This document shows positions 7,172 through 15,603 of a stretch of DNA of 21,005 bases, piece by piece (position 1 is the stretch's first letter; every line of letters starts with the position of its first letter). The notes under the pieces are model-generated. The model searched no databases, was not told where the DNA came from, and saw only the letters and a program-made list of their open reading frames with translations. The stretch comes from a virus. The position numbers and the translations under genes are program-made. Where the stretch lies: positions 1-21,005 of IMG/VR virus record IMGVR_UViG_3300044638_001495, one strand, 5' to 3'.

Positions 7172-7858
7172 TCACTTGATGGCAATGAAACCAGTGAATG
7201 CGTGATTTTGCCAGAAAGAATCTACCTGCCTAAACCCGGCATCATCTACCATATCAAGCAGTTCTTGGCGCGTATTTGGCTTCATCATATGGCGAAGCGT
7301 GCGCTCCTTGTCCATAATGTCTTCCGTGCTAAAGGACTCGCGCTTAAAATCGTAATAGGTAAAGGTACGAATTTCGTGAATACGCGACGAAGATGCTACA
7401 GTCTTTTCTGCAAAGATAAATGCACCACCTTCATGCAAACCATCATAGATGCGCGCGATGATATCATGGCGATCACGCTGAGGCATGAATTGAAGCGTAA
7501 AGATAGATGTGACGAGAGAGCAGTTAAAATTGAAACTGAAGCTTCGCACATCACAAGTCTTATATGTAAGACGCTTGTTTAGTACTTCATCTCGCATATC
7601 TTCTTCAAAGCCAGCATAGAAATCTTCTTCGATTTCGACACCGATGTAGTTGGCGCGTGGGGCAAATGTGTTTTGCTTGATCATCGCCTTTAGCAGCTTA
7701 CCCGTCGAACACCCAATGTCAACCACGTTGGTATCATCTTCGACAAAGTACTGTGACATAGAAAGCACATCATTCCAAAGATCACCATAGTGGCGAATGG
7801 ACGCATTGATGTGATTGTCAAAGCCTTCGTTGCGGGTTGCGAATGTAAACTTTGTCAT
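7172..7858 (-). CDS. CmoA-like class I SAM-dependent methyltransferase
   Basis: A protein of 228 residues. Motif I is NVVDIGCSTGK (44-54), an acidic residue ends the second strand (YIGVEIEE, 71-78), then come CDVRS, SIFTLQFMPQRDRHDIIARI, GGAFIFAEK and a C-terminal YYDFKRE...DAGF...FTGFIAIK. These blocks follow E. coli CmoA, the enzyme that makes carboxy-SAM for wobble-uridine modification of tRNA. By an ungapped alignment to CmoA recalled from memory, the Arg that holds the carboxylate (Arg199) falls on Glu, so ordinary methyl transfer is as likely. No CmoB partner is in the window. The ATG at 7858 overlaps the cytosine methyltransferase stop as ATGA and has AAGGA upstream, so the two are translated together. 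The true substrate (tRNA, DNA base, sugar or small molecule) is unknown. Confidence 0.72.
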   Translation of the reverse strand: MTKFTFATRNEGFDNHINASIRHYGDLWNDVLSMSQYFVEDDTNVVDIGCSTGKLLKAMIKQNTFAPRANYIGVEIEEDFYAGFEEDMRDEVLNKRLTYKTCDVRSFSFNFNCSLVTSIFTLQFMPQRDRHDIIARIYDGLHEGGAFIFAEKTVASSSRIHEIRTFTYYDFKRESFSTEDIMDKERTLRHMMKPNTRQELLDMVDDAGFRQVDSFWQNHAFTGFIAIK

Positions 7859-9021
7859 GATGTAATTTCCTTCTTGTAAGGTACCAGAACATTCTGATAG
7901 ATGTTTGTTGCTAGAGCAGCCATCATCTTTGGCGCAACCATTCGCCCGATGCGCTCGGCTTGCTGATCAAAAGTACCACTCAGCTTGTAGTCGTCAGGCA
8001 GACCCATGACACGCTTTAGCTCGGGTACAGTTAGCTTGCGATTTCTTTCAAAGTGAAGCACACCAGAGACGCCGCGCTTCTGCCCAGCCTGCGTCACAGT
8101 CGGGCTTGGTAGATGTGGTGCGGGGCGAATCATATTGAACAGAGACGCCTTTGGGTTCACATCACGAAATTCTGGCATTGATGGCTTCGTATGCTTAGCT
8201 GGGTTAAGCGGCAGCATCTCGACCCACTTCTTCTGCCAGCAATTTTGCACATAATCCTCAAGCATCTTTTCTTGCTCAGGGTCATTAACAAGATTTTCAA
8301 ATGCCTCTGAGATTGAGATATGCTCAGGGCGCTGCTTGTTGACCTTGGGGAAAACTGTATCATGCGCGTTGAACATATGAATACCGACCTTGTCTGCAAC
8401 GTCATGTCGAATGCAAACAAAGAACGTGCGCTCGCGCGACTGAGGTGTGCCAAAGTCTGCTGCACTCAATACTTGATACGTGACAAAATAACCGGGCGAG
8501 ATTTGCTCAAAAGCATTTCTGAATTCGTTCAGCTTGCCGACAGCTTCGCCCATGGTGATGCCCTTTACGTTTTCGGCAACAATCACCTTGGGCTGAATCT
8601 GCCCGGCAATGCGAATGAACTCAAGAAACAGATCCTCGATGTTCTCGACCTTCTTACCATCGCTGTAAGTCTTTTCTTTGTTCCAGCCCTTCTCGCGCTT
8701 GCCGGCAACAGAGAACGCAGAACAAGGCGGCGAGCCATCTAGAATATCAAGCTCACCTGGCTTCAGCCCAGCAGCAGCCAGAAGGTCTGCGCCAGTGATA
8801 CCCTTGATATCACCAGGCACGATCTTGGTGTCGGGGAAATTCATCGAATACGTCTTGATAGCTTCTTCAACGAATTCATTGATGGCGATCACCTTACCAC
8901 CAGCGAGTCGATAGCCAGTGCTGGAACCACCACCGCCGGCAAAAGTCGAGACAACAGTAAATAGCTCGCGCGCCGAGCTATCTTTCACATCTTGAACTGT
9001 ATAAGGCTGATACTTCGGCAT
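7855..9021 (-). CDS. DNA (cytosine-5) methyltransferase
   Basis: A protein of 388 residues from the ATG at 9021. It has motif I STFAGGGGSSTG (25-36), the catalytic loop GSPPCSAFS with nucleophile Cys100, ENVKG (150-154), QSRER (194-198), a variable target-recognition region (about 215-320) and C-terminal motifs IX-X (RKLTVPELKRVMGLPDDY, then ERIGRMVAP). All catalytic motifs look intact. No restriction endonuclease is adjacent, so it is likely an orphan that protects phage DNA, or the first step of a cytosine modification. Upstream ATGs at 9054 and 9039 are rejected: the first overlaps the -10 box, while 9021 has AGGA 8 nt upstream. It is followed by a coupled CmoA-like enzyme. The recognition site cannot be told from sequence. 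Confidence 0.93.
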   Translation of the reverse strand: MPKYQPYTVQDVKDSSARELFTVVSTFAGGGGSSTGYRLAGGKVIAINEFVEEAIKTYSMNFPDTKIVPGDIKGITGADLLAAAGLKPGELDILDGSPPCSAFSVAGKREKGWNKEKTYSDGKKVENIEDLFLEFIRIAGQIQPKVIVAENVKGITMGEAVGKLNEFRNAFEQISPGYFVTYQVLSAADFGTPQSRERTFFVCIRHDVADKVGIHMFNAHDTVFPKVNKQRPEHISISEAFENLVNDPEQEKMLEDYVQNCWQKKWVEMLPLNPAKHTKPSMPEFRDVNPKASLFNMIRPAPHLPSPTVTQAGQKRGVSGVLHFERNRKLTVPELKRVMGLPDDYKLSGTFDQQAERIGRMVAPKMMAALATNIYQNVLVPYKKEITS

Positions 9022-9049
9022 ATTGTTATTCCTGTACATGTCATCGAAT

Positions 9050-9078
9050 ATCATATATTACTAATCCGATAATGTCAA
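9050..9078 (-). promoter_or_regulatory. Sigma70 promoter for the cytosine methyltransferase
   Basis: -35 TTGACA (9073-9078), a 17-nt spacer and -10 TATGAT (9050-9055), with the extended CCATTGAC motif. The predicted start near 9043 leaves about 22 nt of leader with AGGA before the ATG at 9021. This site rules out the longer ATG start at 9054. Confidence 0.88.
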
Positions 9079-9258
9079 TGGCTGTAATACTTCACTTTCC
9101 CATCCACGAGATGGGGAAATGTCTAATAGAATCAGACTGATATAGATACGGGCTAATCTTTGCGTCTTGAAAACCATCGAGTTACTACCCAACCAACCAA
9201 GGAAGATAATAGCGCGCTTATTATCAGTAGAACCATTATGCGACAGCTTGTCGATCAT
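9061..9258 (-). CDS. Doubtful small ORF (65 aa) between deformylase and methyltransferase
   Basis: An open frame from the ATG at 9258, overlapping the deformylase end by 23 nt and running to the promoter of the next gene. It fills the longest gap of the window. The only suggestive segment is KRAIIFLGWLGSN, which resembles the first strand and turn of some alpha/beta hydrolases, but at 65 residues it could be no more than a remnant. AGG lies only 3 nt before the ATG, too close for a good Shine-Dalgarno. It may be a decayed gene, a real small protein or chance. Confidence 0.22.
   Translation of the reverse strand: MIDKLSHNGSTDNKRAIIFLGWLGSNSMVFKTQRLARIYISLILLDISPSRGWESEVLQPLTLSD
9096..9119. 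other. Hairpin in the deformylase-methyltransferase gap
   Basis: An inverted repeat, 9096-9104 against 9110-9119, pairs three A-T, three G-C and three further pairs (GAT/ATC) around a 5-nt loop, with one bulged base. No T-run follows on either strand, so it is not a standard terminator. It lies about 18 nt upstream of the -35 box of the methyltransferase promoter and could stabilise the 3' end of the deformylase transcript. Confidence 0.45.
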
Positions 9259-9766
9259 TAGCCTTTCGAACTCTATCCATCTTTAGCTTTCTGCGCTTGG
9301 CTTGTTGTAGATGATAGAGATTTGCCCTGTCAGTAAAGAGAACACCATCAAGATGGTCGACTTCATGCTGAGCAACGCGGGCAGTCATGCCCTGAAAATT
9401 ATGCGTCTCGACATCACCATTTAGATTTGTGTATCTCATGCGAATGGTAGTTGGTCGCTTGATCTTTAGAAAGAGCCCAGGGAATGTAGAACACTGCTCC
9501 TCATAAACAGTATGATCATCACCAGTATTAACAATCTTAGGGTTGAATACTGGCATGATGCTATCAGGCTCGTCGGGGTTACCGAATACGAAGACGCGAG
9601 ACATGATACCCAGCTGAGGCGCAGACAACCCTAGAGTCTTAAGCTCACACATCTTATTTCGCAGAAGCTCATAAAGCGCCATAGGTGGGATTTCTGAATT
9701 TTCAAAATCATAATCTTCACTAGCAATTCTAAGCAGTGGGTTATTAGATTTTAGCAAGACCATCAT
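9236..9766 (-). CDS. def: Peptide deformylase
   Basis: A protein of 176 residues that removes the formyl group from the N-terminal Met of new proteins. Three motifs are visible: GLSAPQ (46-51), EQCSTFPG with metal ligand Cys92 (90-97), and QHEVDHLDG with ligands His134 and His138 and catalytic Glu135 (133-141). The second motif departs from the usual EGCLS: Gly is Gln and Leu-Ser is Ser-Thr. Phage deformylases are known from marine T4-like phages and may speed processing of phage or photosystem proteins. The gene starts inside the 3' end of the sugar epimerase gene (23-nt overlap) with AAGGA just upstream; two adjacent ATGs (9766 and 9763) are both possible. It is the last gene of the sugar cassette. 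Confidence 0.92.
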   Translation of the reverse strand: MMVLLKSNNPLLRIASEDYDFENSEIPPMALYELLRNKMCELKTLGLSAPQLGIMSRVFVFGNPDEPDSIMPVFNPKIVNTGDDHTVYEEQCSTFPGLFLKIKRPTTIRMRYTNLNGDVETHNFQGMTARVAQHEVDHLDGVLFTDRANLYHLQQAKRRKLKMDRVRKANDRQAVA

Positions 9767-10646
9767 TATATTCCTTCACAAGCTGCTCAATACCATCATC
9801 GAGACTTATCTTTTGTTTCCACTGTATATCATTTAGTAGTCTTGTGTCAAGCAGTTTTCTAGGCATACCGTCGGGCTTGGTAATATCAAACTTGTAATTA
9901 CCCTTCCACCCAACTACATTAGCAACTCTTGCAGCTAGTGCAAATATCTCAATGTCAACACCGCTACCAATATTAATTTCAGGCGCATCAATAGCAGTTG
10001 CGGCGACAATTGCATCAGCAGCATCAGCTGTGTGCAAAAATTCTCTGCGCGGCGTACCCGTACCCCAAATCTCAACCTCATCAAGTTGATTGCGCTTTGC
10101 ATCACAAAACTTCTTGACGAGAGATGCAAGCACATGACCACCTTCACCGAAAGTATCACCTGGGCCATAAAGATTGCACGGCATCATAGACTTATAATCA
10201 AAGCCCATTGCGCGTGCCATTCTGACAGCTTCTATAACATGCATCTTAGCCAATGCATACCCAAGATTTGTCGGCTCTAGTGAACCAGACCCAAGCATTT
10301 CTTCTCGCATCGGTTGCTGACATTCTCTTGGGTAAACACATGATGAAGAAATGTTATAGAGATGCTTTACACGATGTCTAGTGCATACATCAATTAGATT
10401 GATACCCATCTGAGTATTCTTAATCAGAAAGCTAAGAGGGTTCTCCATATTTTTCTTGATACCGCCAACAAGACCGGCACAATGAAAAACCCTATCTGGT
10501 TGTTCGTCGATGACAAATTCAATCTGATCAAGTTGTGTCATATCGCAGTAACCACCACCGATGGAAAGCACAGGACCATCTTGCTTTAGTCGCTCGGTAA
10601 GAGCGCGACCAAGCATACCAGTTCCACCAAATACGATAGTTTTCAT
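9744..10646 (-). CDS. GDP-4-keto-6-deoxyhexose epimerase/reductase (Fcl/ColC type)
   Basis: An SDR-family enzyme of 300 residues. It has the NADP-binding FGGTGMLG (6-13), catalytic SSS (100-102) with Cys103 next to it, Y130-x3-K134, and the GMER-like segments LEPTNLGYALAK, MMPCNLYGPGD, GGHV (candidate epimerase His) and GTGTPRREFLH. The family makes GDP-L-fucose from GDP-4-keto-6-deoxymannose, or, in the ColC branch, GDP-L-colitose from the 3-deoxy intermediate. Sequence alone does not split these. The coupled ColD-type dehydratase upstream (ATGA overlap, 10643-10646) favours the colitose branch. It would act in the cytoplasm with NADPH. Confidence 0.85.
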   Translation of the reverse strand: MKTIVFGGTGMLGRALTERLKQDGPVLSIGGGYCDMTQLDQIEFVIDEQPDRVFHCAGLVGGIKKNMENPLSFLIKNTQMGINLIDVCTRHRVKHLYNISSSCVYPRECQQPMREEMLGSGSLEPTNLGYALAKMHVIEAVRMARAMGFDYKSMMPCNLYGPGDTFGEGGHVLASLVKKFCDAKRNQLDEVEIWGTGTPRREFLHTADAADAIVAATAIDAPEINIGSGVDIEIFALAARVANVVGWKGNYKFDITKPDGMPRKLLDTRLLNDIQWKQKISLDDGIEQLVKEYNDGLAKI

Positions 10647-11812
10647 TCGCCTAATACCTCACCGATTACATGGCGTGCGCGTCTAATGTTGTCACCTAGA
10701 TCACGATGATCATTACCAAAGAAAAACCCGTTCTTGTCAAGATACTCTGCATTAGTTAGATCACCCGATATCTTGTGCGTAATCTTATTAATCACAGGCT
10801 GATTCAAAAAATTGCCCGTTACTATTGGGCGCGTCTCAATGTTCTCAGCCTTTAGCGCATCGATAATCTTCTTTCGCTTACCCTCATGCTTCTTCGGTAG
10901 TATGACGGCAAAACCAAACCAGCTAGAATGCATACCAGACTTTTCTGTTTGACGACCGAATTGAAGATCAGAAAATTCTTCTTGAAATGTCTCAGCATTG
11001 TCTCTGCGATATTCAATAAACTTATTCATCTTCTTAAGCTGCACAGAACCAATAGCACCACTCATCTCCAGAGGGCGCACACAATAACCTTCGGTTACAA
11101 ACTTAAAACTATCTTCAAATGGATCTCCAGACTTCTTGTAGAGAACATCAGTTCTGAGATCGCGCACCCACCCATGCGCCCTAATTGATCTCATGTAGTC
11201 GGCTAGCACGGCATTGTCGGTGACAATCATACCACCTTCCATGGTTTGCAGATGATGGCTAAAGAAGAATGAGAATGTACCACCCAGCCCATAGGTACCA
11301 GCATACTTACCGTTTAACGTTGCGCCATAGCTTTCGCAGTTATCTTCAATAAGAATCATCTTATTTGATGTGCAGATATCGCGCAGAATACTCAAGTCGG
11401 CAGGCATGCCTAGAAGATTAACAGCAAATATCGCGCGCGTGCGACTGGTTATGGCCTTGCGAACTTTGAATACGTCGATGTTGCAGTTAGAATCAACATC
11501 AACAAAGACAGGCACAAGACCCATTTGCGTCAGAGGGAAATACGTGGTGCTCCAGCTAACAGCGGGGACAATAACCTCGTCACCCGGTCTAAGATCAAAT
11601 GGACCCTGTATTAGTGCAGATACAAGAACAAGGTTTGCAGAGCTACCACTGTTTACCATCACGGCGTGGCTAGAGCCAACCTTCTTTGCAAACTCGTCCT
11701 CAAACTGTCGCACGCGCTCACCCATCGTGTAGCGCCCACTAGCCATAACCTTTAGAATGGCTAGCTTCTCACCCCAACCCCAGCTATCGCTTGCGAGAGA
11801 ATACTTCTTCAT
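10643..11812 (-). CDS. colD: ColD-type PLP-dependent GDP-4-keto-6-deoxymannose 3-dehydratase
   Basis: A protein of 389 residues in the DegT/DnrJ/EryC1/StrS fold. The position that holds the PLP lysine in aminotransferases is His186, in [11 protein letters not shown] (184-194); His at this place defines the 3-dehydratases ColD and RfbH. The PLP-ring Asp is D157 in [11 protein letters not shown]. Further blocks match ColD as I recall it: [10 protein letters not shown] (82-91), [31 protein letters not shown] and [10 protein letters not shown]. coli ColD is 388 residues with His188. The enzyme removes the C3 hydroxyl of GDP-4-keto-6-deoxy-D-mannose using PLP and glutamate. It is coupled by ATGA overlaps to GDP-mannose dehydratase upstream (11809-11812) and to the epimerase/reductase downstream; GAGG lies 7 nt before the ATG. 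Confidence 0.85.
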   Translation of the reverse strand: MKKYSLASDSWGWGEKLAILKVMASGRYTMGERVRQFEDEFAKKVGSSHAVMVNSGSSANLVLVSALIQGPFDLRPGDEVIVPAVSWSTTYFPLTQMGLVPVFVDVDSNCNIDVFKVRKAITSRTRAIFAVNLLGMPADLSILRDICTSNKMILIEDNCESYGATLNGKYAGTYGLGGTFSFFFSHHLQTMEGGMIVTDNAVLADYMRSIRAHGWVRDLRTDVLYKKSGDPFEDSFKFVTEGYCVRPLEMSGAIGSVQLKKMNKFIEYRRDNAETFQEEFSDLQFGRQTEKSGMHSSWFGFAVILPKKHEGKRKKIIDALKAENIETRPIVTGNFLNQPVINKITHKISGDLTNAEYLDKNGFFFGNDHRDLGDNIRRARHVIGEVLGE

Positions 11813-12816
11813 TTCATGTCCTCCATAACCATCTCTTGGATAAGTTCTTCAAAAGTCACTTTTGGTACCCACCCAAGCTTATTTTTAGCCTTATACGGCA
11901 TGCCATGTAAAAAATCAACTTCATTTGGTCTACGATATCTATTGTCCGTTTGAACCAATATCTTACCGGTATTACTGTCGGCACCAAACTCACCACTGCG
12001 AGTCTTGTGCCATTCAATCTTGATGCCAACATTCTCAAATGCAGTTTCTACAAGATATCGAACAGTAACAGTTCGACCAGTTGCAATTACATAATCATCA
12101 GGCTTTTGCTGTTGAACCATAAGCCACATTGCTTCAACATAGTCTTTAGCATGACCCCAATCACGTTTGGCTTCAAGATTACCTAATACTAGAGGTACAT
12201 CGCAACCCTTAACAATTCTAGCTACAGCCTTTGTGACCTTGCGAGTCACGAATGTCTCACCCCGACGAGGACTTTCGTGATTGAAAAGAATACCGCAAGA
12301 GATATGCATACCATATGATTTACGATAATTGTCGCATAGCCAATGTGCATATAGCTTTGCAGTGCCATATGGGCTACACGGTTGAAATGGTGAATTTTCA
12401 TCTTGCGGTCCAGGTGTAAACCCATACATCTCTGATGTACTAGCCTGATAGATGTGGCAGTTATCTGCGATACCAGCAGATCGCACAGCCTCAAGAATCT
12501 TAAGCATACCAAGCCCGTCAGCCATCATGGTATATTCAGGCATTTCAAAGCTGACCATGACATGCGACTGCGCAGCAAGATTGTAAATCTCATGCGGTCG
12601 TACCTTTGCGATAATTGCTGATATCGCAGAGCCATCTGTTACATCACCGTAATGCAACTTGATGTTGTTAAAGATATGATCAATTCTACCAGTGTTGAAA
12701 GACGATGACCGCCGAATAATACCGTGAACCTCATAACCCTTGCTGAGTAGTAACTCAGCCAGGTATGAACCATCTTGTCCAGTAATACCAGTTATCAATG
12801 CACGCTTCATGCGCAT
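11809..12816 (-). CDS. gmd: GDP-mannose 4,6-dehydratase
   Basis: A protein of 335 residues. The N-terminal [10 protein letters not shown] (10-19) binds NADP; then come [11 protein letters not shown] (35-45), STSEMYG (126-132, with catalytic Thr127 and Glu129), the active-site Y150-x3-K154 in [12 protein letters not shown], and the GMD signature [15 protein letters not shown] (about 179-193). It converts GDP-D-mannose to GDP-4-keto-6-deoxy-D-mannose, the entry step to GDP-fucose, GDP-perosamine and GDP-colitose. The ATG at 12816 is chosen because GGAG lies 9 nt upstream; the ATG at 12810 overlaps the gp46 stop as ATGA and is the alternative. It is the first gene of the inserted sugar cassette and depends on transcription through gp46, since no promoter is seen before it. 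Confidence 0.94.
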   Translation of the reverse strand: MRMKRALITGITGQDGSYLAELLLSKGYEVHGIIRRSSSFNTGRIDHIFNNIKLHYGDVTDGSAISAIIAKVRPHEIYNLAAQSHVMVSFEMPEYTMMADGLGMLKILEAVRSAGIADNCHIYQASTSEMYGFTPGPQDENSPFQPCSPYGTAKLYAHWLCDNYRKSYGMHISCGILFNHESPRRGETFVTRKVTKAVARIVKGCDVPLVLGNLEAKRDWGHAKDYVEAMWLMVQQQKPDDYVIATGRTVTVRYLVETAFENVGIKIEWHKTRSGEFGADSNTGKILVQTDNRYRRPNEVDFLHGMPYKAKNKLGWVPKVTFEELIQEMVMEDMK

Positions 12817-14534
12817 TCAGAAACACTCCCAGCAATACGTGAGAAGTTCTTGTGCTTCTCAAAACGAATGATATCTTTAAACTTGTCCTGCAATACTTCA
12901 CCCTTATGTGAAATGATGAAAGTATTTGTATTATCAATTGACTGTAGAAGCTTCATGAAATCATCGCAGCCGTTATTGTCAAGTGATGCATCAAACACCT
13001 CATCAAGCAGAAGCAGATTGGTGCTTGCACTATTCTTCATCTTTGCAATAGCGCGCCAGGTAAAGAGTAGCGCAAGATCGATACGCATCTTCTCGCCTTC
13101 ACTAAACGAGTCGTAGGTAAAATCGTCACGGTGACGTGACAGCAATCTTTCTTCAAAAGATTCATCAAGCTCAAACTTGACAAAGAAGTCCATCATAGCC
13201 AGATACTTGTTGACAAGCGAATTGATGATCGGAATATATTGCTTGATGATTCTAGACTTGATACCAGAGTCACGAAGAATGACAGTTGCAACCTCAAGCA
13301 ATTCTTTCTGCGTCATATGCTCAATTCGCCGATCATTTGTAGCCTTGAGCTTGAGGCGCAGGTCTTCAATACCATCAGTATCAACTACAGCCCTAGGCTT
13401 CATGAGGTCAGCAATCTGTCGCTGGAGGGTGCGTATCTCTCGATTGTCAGCAGCAATATCAGTATTGACGTGAGCAATTTGCTTGTTTAGACTTTGTATC
13501 TTTTCATTCTGGGTTTTCGCAGTGAGTAGAGTTTCACCCAAAGATGTGATATTACCAGACAGCTTATCAAGTGCCTGCTCTACTTCACCCGCAGTAGTTT
13601 TCTTGCTATTGATCTTCTCGACCTTTAGAGCTTCATCAATAGTCTGGCTACAAGTTGGGCAGCTATCATTAGTCTCGTAAAATTCAATCATCTTCAAAGC
13701 TTTGCTGCGCTTCTGTGAAAGAGACTTTTCAAGCTCGCGCAGCTTCGTCATCTTCTCGCGCAGCATAACCTCGTCGATCAAATCAACTTTTTCAAGATCA
13801 ATTTTAGCTTGCAGTGCATCGATCATCGCATTCAGAGTTTCAATTCTCTGATGCAGAGTTTCAATATTGGTTTGAATTCTTTCGATGGTATCAATCTTGA
13901 CTTGTTCGTCATACTCATCGCGCGACTTCTGAATTCGAATCATTTCTTCAATCGAAGAAATCTCACGATCTATCAATGCCAATTCACTCTTGTTTGTGCT
14001 AACCCGATCCTTAAGCAGCGATGACATGGTTGAAAACACGCGAATGTCAAGCAGGTCTTCGATGACTTCGCGCCTGACAGATGTCGGCAGCTGCATGAAT
14101 GGCACAAATGAAGATGAACCCAGAATCACAATCTGGGTGAATGACTTCATATTCATTCGAAGAATCGTGCGCTCAAGCATTTCTTGCTGATCGCGGCTAG
14201 CAGCCAGCTGATCCATCATCTTATCTGATTTGTATATCTCAAAGACAGCAGGCTTAATACCACGACGCACAAGATAGCTTTCGCCAGAAACCTCAAATTC
14301 AATCTCGACAACAGTATCACGACCGTTGATCGAATTGATTAGCTGATCCTTCTTAACCTTGCGAAAGGGCTTGCCATACAGACCAAAGCATAGTGCATCA
14401 AGTATGGTCGACTTACCAGCACCATTTGAACCGATGACAAGCGTGTTTTGATTTTTGTCAAGCGCGACCTCGGTAAAGACATTCCCTGTGGAGAGGAAAT
14501 TCTTCCATCGCACCTTTCTAAAATGTATTGCCAT
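12807..14534 (-). CDS. 46: Recombination nuclease subunit, Rad50/SbcC-like ATPase (gp46)
   Basis: A protein of 575 residues. Walker A GSNGAGKS (35-42) follows the N-terminal strand. Two long coiled-coil arms (about 175-280 and 305-420) flank the zinc hook CPTC (292-295). The ABC signature FSEGEK (477-482) and Walker [12 protein letters not shown] (506-516) close the C-terminal half of the nucleotide-binding domain. With gp47 it forms the Mre11-Rad50-type complex that trims DNA ends for recombination-dependent replication and helps degrade host DNA. It starts 1 nt after the gp47 stop with no clear Shine-Dalgarno, so it relies on coupling. Confidence 0.95.
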   Translation of the reverse strand: MAIHFRKVRWKNFLSTGNVFTEVALDKNQNTLVIGSNGAGKSTILDALCFGLYGKPFRKVKKDQLINSINGRDTVVEIEFEVSGESYLVRRGIKPAVFEIYKSDKMMDQLAASRDQQEMLERTILRMNMKSFTQIVILGSSSFVPFMQLPTSVRREVIEDLLDIRVFSTMSSLLKDRVSTNKSELALIDREISSIEEMIRIQKSRDEYDEQVKIDTIERIQTNIETLHQRIETLNAMIDALQAKIDLEKVDLIDEVMLREKMTKLRELEKSLSQKRSKALKMIEFYETNDSCPTCSQTIDEALKVEKINSKKTTAGEVEQALDKLSGNITSLGETLLTAKTQNEKIQSLNKQIAHVNTDIAADNREIRTLQRQIADLMKPRAVVDTDGIEDLRLKLKATNDRRIEHMTQKELLEVATVILRDSGIKSRIIKQYIPIINSLVNKYLAMMDFFVKFELDESFEERLLSRHRDDFTYDSFSEGEKMRIDLALLFTWRAIAKMKNSASTNLLLLDEVFDASLDNNGCDDFMKLLQSIDNTNTFIISHKGEVLQDKFKDIIRFEKHKNFSRIAGSVSECA

Positions 14535-14535
14535 G

Positions 14536-15597
14536 CTAGTCAGCAGACTCCATCATAATTGCTTCACTGTAAAGACCACGCATTAGCTTTTCTAGATTAC
14601 CCTTATCAACACCAATCTCAAGGGCTTGAATATACTTAGACAGAATCGTTAGAGTATCTTCGGCTTCACTGAGCAAATCATCGTCGCTAATTGAATCCAT
14701 ATTTCTATGATCTTCAACAATCGACACATCTACTGGACCAGTAGAGTATAGCTTGCCCATGAATAGATCGAACAGATAAGGGTTAGTCTTACCCTGAACG
14801 ATCACCTTGACATACTTACCAGCTACGTCAGGTGCGCTATCAAGAACCTTCTCTGTGCTTTTACCCTCGTCGTCATACCAAACTTTCTTGAAGATAGTAT
14901 AGGGGTTCTGCACAAATTCAAATTCGCGCGTCTCTGTATCAAAGATATGAAACCCTCTCGGGTCATTACAATCTGACCAAATCATTTCATATGGCGCACC
15001 GAGATAATAGATGTTACCCTTTCTCGACATATGATGATAGTGACCCGAGCATACGATATCAAACTTATCAAACGTCGCAGGTTCAAAGCCTTCATGAGAA
15101 GGCATACCACGATACATGTCAAAGCCCTTAACTTCAAGATGACCCATGGCAATCTGCGCCTTAGTTGACTTCATAAGGTCTACGCTAGCCTGATAATTCT
15201 CTTGATTAATCCAAGGCAGAAACAGCATCTCGCACCCGTCGATAGTCACTTCGGCAGGGTCGGTGTACAGCTTGATGCCATCAATGCTAGCGAATAGCTC
15301 GCGCATAGCATTAATATCGTTAGTATTCTTATAGGGAATATCGTGATTACCAACCAGCACATGCACATCATAGCCTTGCAGCCGATTGATAAAACTCTCG
15401 CGCATCTTTCGTAGAGTGACGTAAGAAATAAATTTACGTCTATCTACAATATCCCCAAGATGAAGAATTGTTGTAATACCTCTCGCCTTTAGCGCCGGAA
15501 AGAAAATCTCATCATAAAATCTGATGAAATAATCAATGAAGTCCGAACTGTCGTTTCGGACGCCAAAGTGAGTATCTGTGATAATAGCAATTTTCAT
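14536..15597 (-). CDS. 47: Recombination nuclease subunit, Mre11/SbcD-like (gp47)
   Basis: A protein of 353 residues (T4 gp47: 339). The calcineurin-like phosphoesterase motifs are intact: DTHFG (8-12), GDIVDRR (48-54), GNHD (83-86), MGHLEV (151-156) and SGHYHH (184-189). It is the nuclease partner of gp46. The ATG at 15597 is the natural family start (MKIAIITDTHFG), yet no Shine-Dalgarno precedes it. A -10 box ends 6 nt upstream, so the mRNA from the local promoter is probably leaderless. Readthrough from gp55 is also possible. Confidence 0.95.
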   Translation of the reverse strand: MKIAIITDTHFGVRNDSSDFIDYFIRFYDEIFFPALKARGITTILHLGDIVDRRKFISYVTLRKMRESFINRLQGYDVHVLVGNHDIPYKNTNDINAMRELFASIDGIKLYTDPAEVTIDGCEMLFLPWINQENYQASVDLMKSTKAQIAMGHLEVKGFDMYRGMPSHEGFEPATFDKFDIVCSGHYHHMSRKGNIYYLGAPYEMIWSDCNDPRGFHIFDTETREFEFVQNPYTIFKKVWYDDEGKSTEKVLDSAPDVAGKYVKVIVQGKTNPYLFDLFMGKLYSTGPVDVSIVEDHRNMDSISDDDLLSEAEDTLTILSKYIQALEIGVDKGNLEKLMRGLYSEAIMMESAD

Positions 15598-15603
15598 ACA
15601 GTC

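Noticed and set aside
9022-9054. Longer start for the cytosine methyltransferase at 9054
   Set aside because: This ATG overlaps the -10 box of the promoter and lies upstream of the predicted transcript start; 9021 has a good Shine-Dalgarno.
9096-9119. Hairpin as an intrinsic terminator
   Set aside because: No T-run follows on either strand and the stem is bulged; listed only as a structure.
11809-12816. GDP-perosamine pathway (gmd plus PerA aminotransferase)
   Set aside because: PerA needs the PLP lysine, which is His here, and perosamine synthesis does not need the Fcl/ColC-type enzyme found next door.
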